A stretch of 6,788 nucleotides of DNA from Sphingomonadales bacterium (GTDB lineage Bacteria > Pseudomonadota > Alphaproteobacteria > Sphingomonadales > Sphingomonadaceae), in contig JAAFIT010000135.1 in assembly GCA_013298745.1 (NCBI GenBank), positions 1 to 6,788 of the forward strand, in the 5' to 3' direction. The position numbers and the translations under genes are program-made. The notes below the pieces were generated by a model, which had not been told where the DNA came from, did not search any database, and was given only the letters and a program-made list of their open reading frames with translations. How positions within the stretch are numbered: position 1 is the first letter of the stretch; every line of letters begins with the position of its first letter. Below, piece by piece: positions 4,130-6,788 of the stretch.

Positions 4130-6788
4130 GGCATGGGATCCGAGCTTGAATCCGCCCGCGCCGCGATGCGCGCCCTCCACCGCGCGCCGGAAGCGGAGGT
4201 GCTGGCGGGTCTCTTGCCCGCCGCCACCCTCGCGCCGGCAATGCGCAACGCCGTTGTCGGCCGCGCGCTGGGGTTGCTTGCCGATCTGCGCGCCGCGCAG
4301 GGCACCGGCTGGGTCAATCGTTTCCTGCATCAATATCGGTTGAACACCGCTGAAGGCGTGGCGCTGCTCAGCCTCGCTGAAGCCTTTTTGCGCGTTCCCG
4401 ATACCGAAACCGCCGACGCGCTGATCCGTGACAAGATCGGCACCGCCGATTGGGCGCAGCACGCCGGCGAATCGGATTCGGCGCTGGTCAATTCCGCCAC
4501 CTGGGGGCTGGTGATGACCCGCGCGCTGATGGGCGAGGACGGGAAGTCCTCGGTCCTGAAGCGGCTCGTCGCCCGCGCCGGGGAGCCGTTCGTGCGGCAG
4601 GCGGTTGGTGCGGCAATGCGAATGATGGGCCAGGTCTTTGTCATGGGCCGCACCATCGATGAAGCGCTGGAACGCAGCAACGACAAGGACAATCGCGGCT
4701 TCACGGCGAGCTTCGACATGCTCGGCGAGGCGGCGCGCACCTACGACGACGGCGCCCGCTATTTCGAAAGCTACAAGGCGGCGATCCGCGATACCGCGAA
4801 GGCCGCGAAAGCCAATCACATCACCGATCGCCATTCGGTGTCGGTCAAGCTGTCGGCACTCCATCCCCGCTATGAAACCGCCCATGCCGCCACCGCGGTA
4901 CCGGCGCTGATCGATATGGTCAGCGATCTGACGCGTTCGGCGGCATCGTCGGGAATCTGCCTGACCGTCGATGCCGAGGAATCCGAACGGTTGATGATGA
5001 GCCTCGACATCATCGAGGCGGTGGCGCGGCTGCCCGAGCTGAAGGGCTGGGACGGTTTCGGCATGGCGGTGCAGGGCTATGGCAAGCGCGCCCGCGCCGT
5101 CATCGGCTGGGCCCAGGCGCTCGGCGCCGAGACCGGGCAGCGGCTGACGGTGCGGCTGGTCAAGGGCGCCTATTGGGACAGCGAGATCAAGCGCACCCAG
5201 GAGGCGGGGCTTGCCGACTATCCGCTGTTCACCCGCAAGGCGGCGACCGATGTGTCATATCTGGCTTGCGCGCACGACATGCTGGCGGCGCCCAACATCT
5301 ATCCGGCCTTTGCCAGCCACAATGCCCTGACCGTGGCGACCATCCTCGAATGGGCCGGCGCATCGCGCGATTTCGAATTCCAGCGGCTGCACGGCATGGG
5401 CGAGGGGCTGTTCGAACGGCTGGTCCGCGAGGACGGCTACAAGTGCCGGACCTATGCGCCGGTCGGCGGCCATCGCGACCTGCTCGCCTATCTGGTGCGG
5501 CGGTTGCTCGAAAACGGCGCCAATTCGAGCTTTGTTCATCAGCTCGCCGATGCCAGCGTCAGCGATGAGACATTGCTCGCCGATCCGGCGGTCAAGATTG
5601 CCGCTGTGGGGGGCACGCCGCACCCGTCGATCCCGCTGCCTGTAAGGCTTTACGGGGATAGCCGCGACAATTCCGCCGGAATCGATCTCGCCGAGGCGCA
5701 GATGCTGGCAAAGGTTGCAGCGGATGTTGCTGCGTTCCGCCTTCCGGCGACCGCTGTGAACCATAACGCCGCCGATGTGACGGCGGCGATCACTGCGGCT
5801 GCTGGCGCTTTCCCCGCCTGGTCCGCCACGCCTGTCGCCACCCGCGCCGCTGCGCTTGATCGCCTTGCCGATCTGCTCGAACGCGATTGCGAGCGGCTGA
5901 TGGCGATTTGCGTGCACGAGGCGAAGAAGACCATCCCCGATGCCCTCGCCGAAGTCCGCGAGGCGGTCGATTTCTGCCGCTATTATGCCGCCGAAGCACG
6001 GTCGAAATTCGTTACCCAGACGCTGCCCGGACCGACTGGTGAGCGCAACGAACTGCGTCTGGAAGGGCGCGGCGTTTTTGCCTGCATCGCGCCGTGGAAC
6101 TTCCCGCTGGCGATTTTCCTTGGCCAGGTGACGGCGGCGCTGGTGGCGGGCAACACCGTCGTGGCAAAACCGGCACCGCAGACGCCGTTGATCGCCGAAG
6201 CCGCGGTCGCGCTCGCGATCGAAGCCGGCATTCCGGTGGACGCGCTGCGCCTTGTCACCGGCGGCGGTGACGTGGGCGATGTGTTGGTCCGCGATCCCCG
6301 CGTCATGGGCGTCGCTTTCACCGGCAGCACCGCCACCGCGCGGCGCATCGCCCGCGCGCTGCTCGACGATGAATCGCGGCCGCTGGTGCCGTTGATCGCC
6401 GAAACCGGCGGCATCAACGCGATGATCGTCGATTCGACGGCGCTCACCGAACAGGTGGTGCAGGATGTCATCACCAGCGCCTTCCGCAGCGCCGGGCAGC
6501 GCTGCTCGGCCTTGCGGCTGCTGTTGGTGCAGGCGGATGTAGCCAACCGCACGCTTGAGATGCTCAAAGGCGCCATGGACACGCTGCGCCTCGGCGATCC
6601 GGCCGATCCGGCAACCGATGTCGGCCCGGTGATCGATGCTGCGGCGCACGAACGCCTCGAAACCTATCGCCAGTCGCAAAAGCCGCGCTGGGTCCATGCG
6701 CTCGATGCGCCTGCTGGCCATTTCATCGCGCCGACGGTCATCCGTCTCGATGCCATCGCCGATCTGCAGCAAGAATGGTTCGGCCCGC
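4121..6788 (+). CDS. putA: bifunctional proline dehydrogenase / L-glutamate-gamma-semialdehyde dehydrogenase PutA, C-terminus missing
   Basis: The first 889 codons of PutA, open at the right edge. PutA oxidises proline to pyrroline-5-carboxylate with FAD, then oxidises glutamate semialdehyde to glutamate with NAD+, channelling the intermediate. In the proline dehydrogenase part are SVKLSALHPRYE (241-252, Lys243), VDAEE (283-287), LVKGAYWD (346-353) and YLVRRLLENGANSSF, whose Arg460/Arg461 correspond to the proline-binding pair Arg555/Arg556 of E. coli. In the aldehyde dehydrogenase part are APWNFP (Asn660), FTGS (733-736), Glu761 in AETGG and nucleophile Cys795 in GQRCS; the Glu-Cys spacing of 34 equals that of E. 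coli (883/917). It lacks the N-terminal ribbon-helix-helix DNA-binding domain. The numbering fits the roughly 1000-residue Bradyrhizobium-type PutA, leaving perhaps 100-120 residues beyond the window. The start is uncertain: ATG at 4121 or the in-frame ATG at 4133, neither with a strong ribosome site. Confidence 0.96.
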   Translation, partial: MAAGMGSELESARAAMRALHRAPEAEVLAGLLPAATLAPAMRNAVVGRALGLLADLRAAQGTGWVNRFLHQYRLNTAEGVALLSLAEAFLRVPDTETADALIRDKIGTADWAQHAGESDSALVNSATWGLVMTRALMGEDGKSSVLKRLVARAGEPFVRQAVGAAMRMMGQVFVMGRTIDEALERSNDKDNRGFTASFDMLGEAARTYDDGARYFESYKAAIRDTAKAAKANHITDRHSVSVKLSALHPRYETAHAATAVPALIDMVSDLTRSAASSGICLTVDAEESERLMMSLDIIEAVARLPELKGWDGFGMAVQGYGKRARAVIGWAQALGAETGQRLTVRLVKGAYWDSEIKRTQEAGLADYPLFTRKAATDVSYLACAHDMLAAPNIYPAFASHNALTVATILEWAGASRDFEFQRLHGMGEGLFERLVREDGYKCRTYAPVGGHRDLLAYLVRRLLENGANSSFVHQLADASVSDETLLADPAVKIAAVGGTPHPSIPLPVRLYGDSRDNSAGIDLAEAQMLAKVAADVAAFRLPATAVNHNAADVTAAITAAAGAFPAWSATPVATRAAALDRLADLLERDCERLMAICVHEAKKTIPDALAEVREAVDFCRYYAAEARSKFVTQTLPGPTGERNELRLEGRGVFACIAPWNFPLAIFLGQVTAALVAGNTVVAKPAPQTPLIAEAAVALAIEAGIPVDALRLVTGGGDVGDVLVRDPRVMGVAFTGSTATARRIARALLDDESRPLVPLIAETGGINAMIVDSTALTEQVVQDVITSAFRSAGQRCSALRLLLVQADVANRTLEMLKGAMDTLRLGDPADPATDVGPVIDAAAHERLETYRQSQKPRWVHALDAPAGHFIAPTVIRLDAIADLQQEWFGP

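Noticed and set aside
3953..4885. Minus-strand open frame of 310 codons across the PEP2-putA junction
   Set aside because: It overlaps two convincing plus-strand genes and has no recognisable domain, ribosome site or promoter.
5255..6772. Minus-strand open frame of 505 codons opposite putA
   Set aside because: The translation is rich in Arg, Asp, His and Gly without a recognisable domain, as expected for the antisense frame of a high-GC gene. The opposite strand has continuous PutA motifs with correct active-site spacing.

Overview
The window looks like chromosomal DNA from an alphaproteobacterium, most likely a sphingomonad. The reasons are the high GC content, two proteins with the PEPxxWA type of PEP-CTERM sorting signal that is abundant in Sphingomonadales, an M56 peptidase/BlaI pair, and a PutA whose residue spacing fits the short alphaproteobacterial form. 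The assignment rests on gene content alone.

Layout, left to right. (1) 1-312, minus strand: 5' part of a MaoC-type (R)-specific enoyl-CoA hydratase, cut by the window edge. (2) 313-559: intergenic region with a sigma-70-like promoter for the hydratase and a near-perfect sigma-54 (-24/-12) promoter pointing right. (3) 560-1192, plus: a secreted PEP-CTERM protein (here PEP1). (4) 1193-1326: convergent gap with two stem-loops. (5) 3194-1327, minus: a two-gene operon, a BlaI/MecI-type repressor followed by an M56 (BlaR1-like) membrane metalloprotease, joined by an ATGA overlap. It is preceded by two near-identical BlaI-type operators that surround its probable promoter. (6) 3246-3455: intergenic region upstream of (7) 3456-4079, plus: a second PEP-CTERM protein (PEP2), clearly a paralogue of PEP1. 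(8) 4121-6788, plus: bifunctional proline utilisation enzyme PutA, cut by the right edge after about 889 codons.

How the parts may work together. PEP1 and PEP2 would be exported by Sec and handled by an exosortase encoded elsewhere. The sigma-54 promoter on PEP1 fits the known coupling of PEP-CTERM systems to RpoN and the PrsK/PrsR two-component system. The protease/repressor pair lies between the two paralogues, has no penicillin-binding sensor domain and no beta-lactamase gene next to it. Its most secure target is its own promoter; control of PEP2 is a hypothesis. The hydratase (acyl-CoA metabolism) and PutA (proline catabolism) look like ordinary metabolic neighbours. The most notable features are the sigma-54 promoter, the paired operators, and the interleaving of a BlaR/BlaI-type switch with two exosortase substrates.
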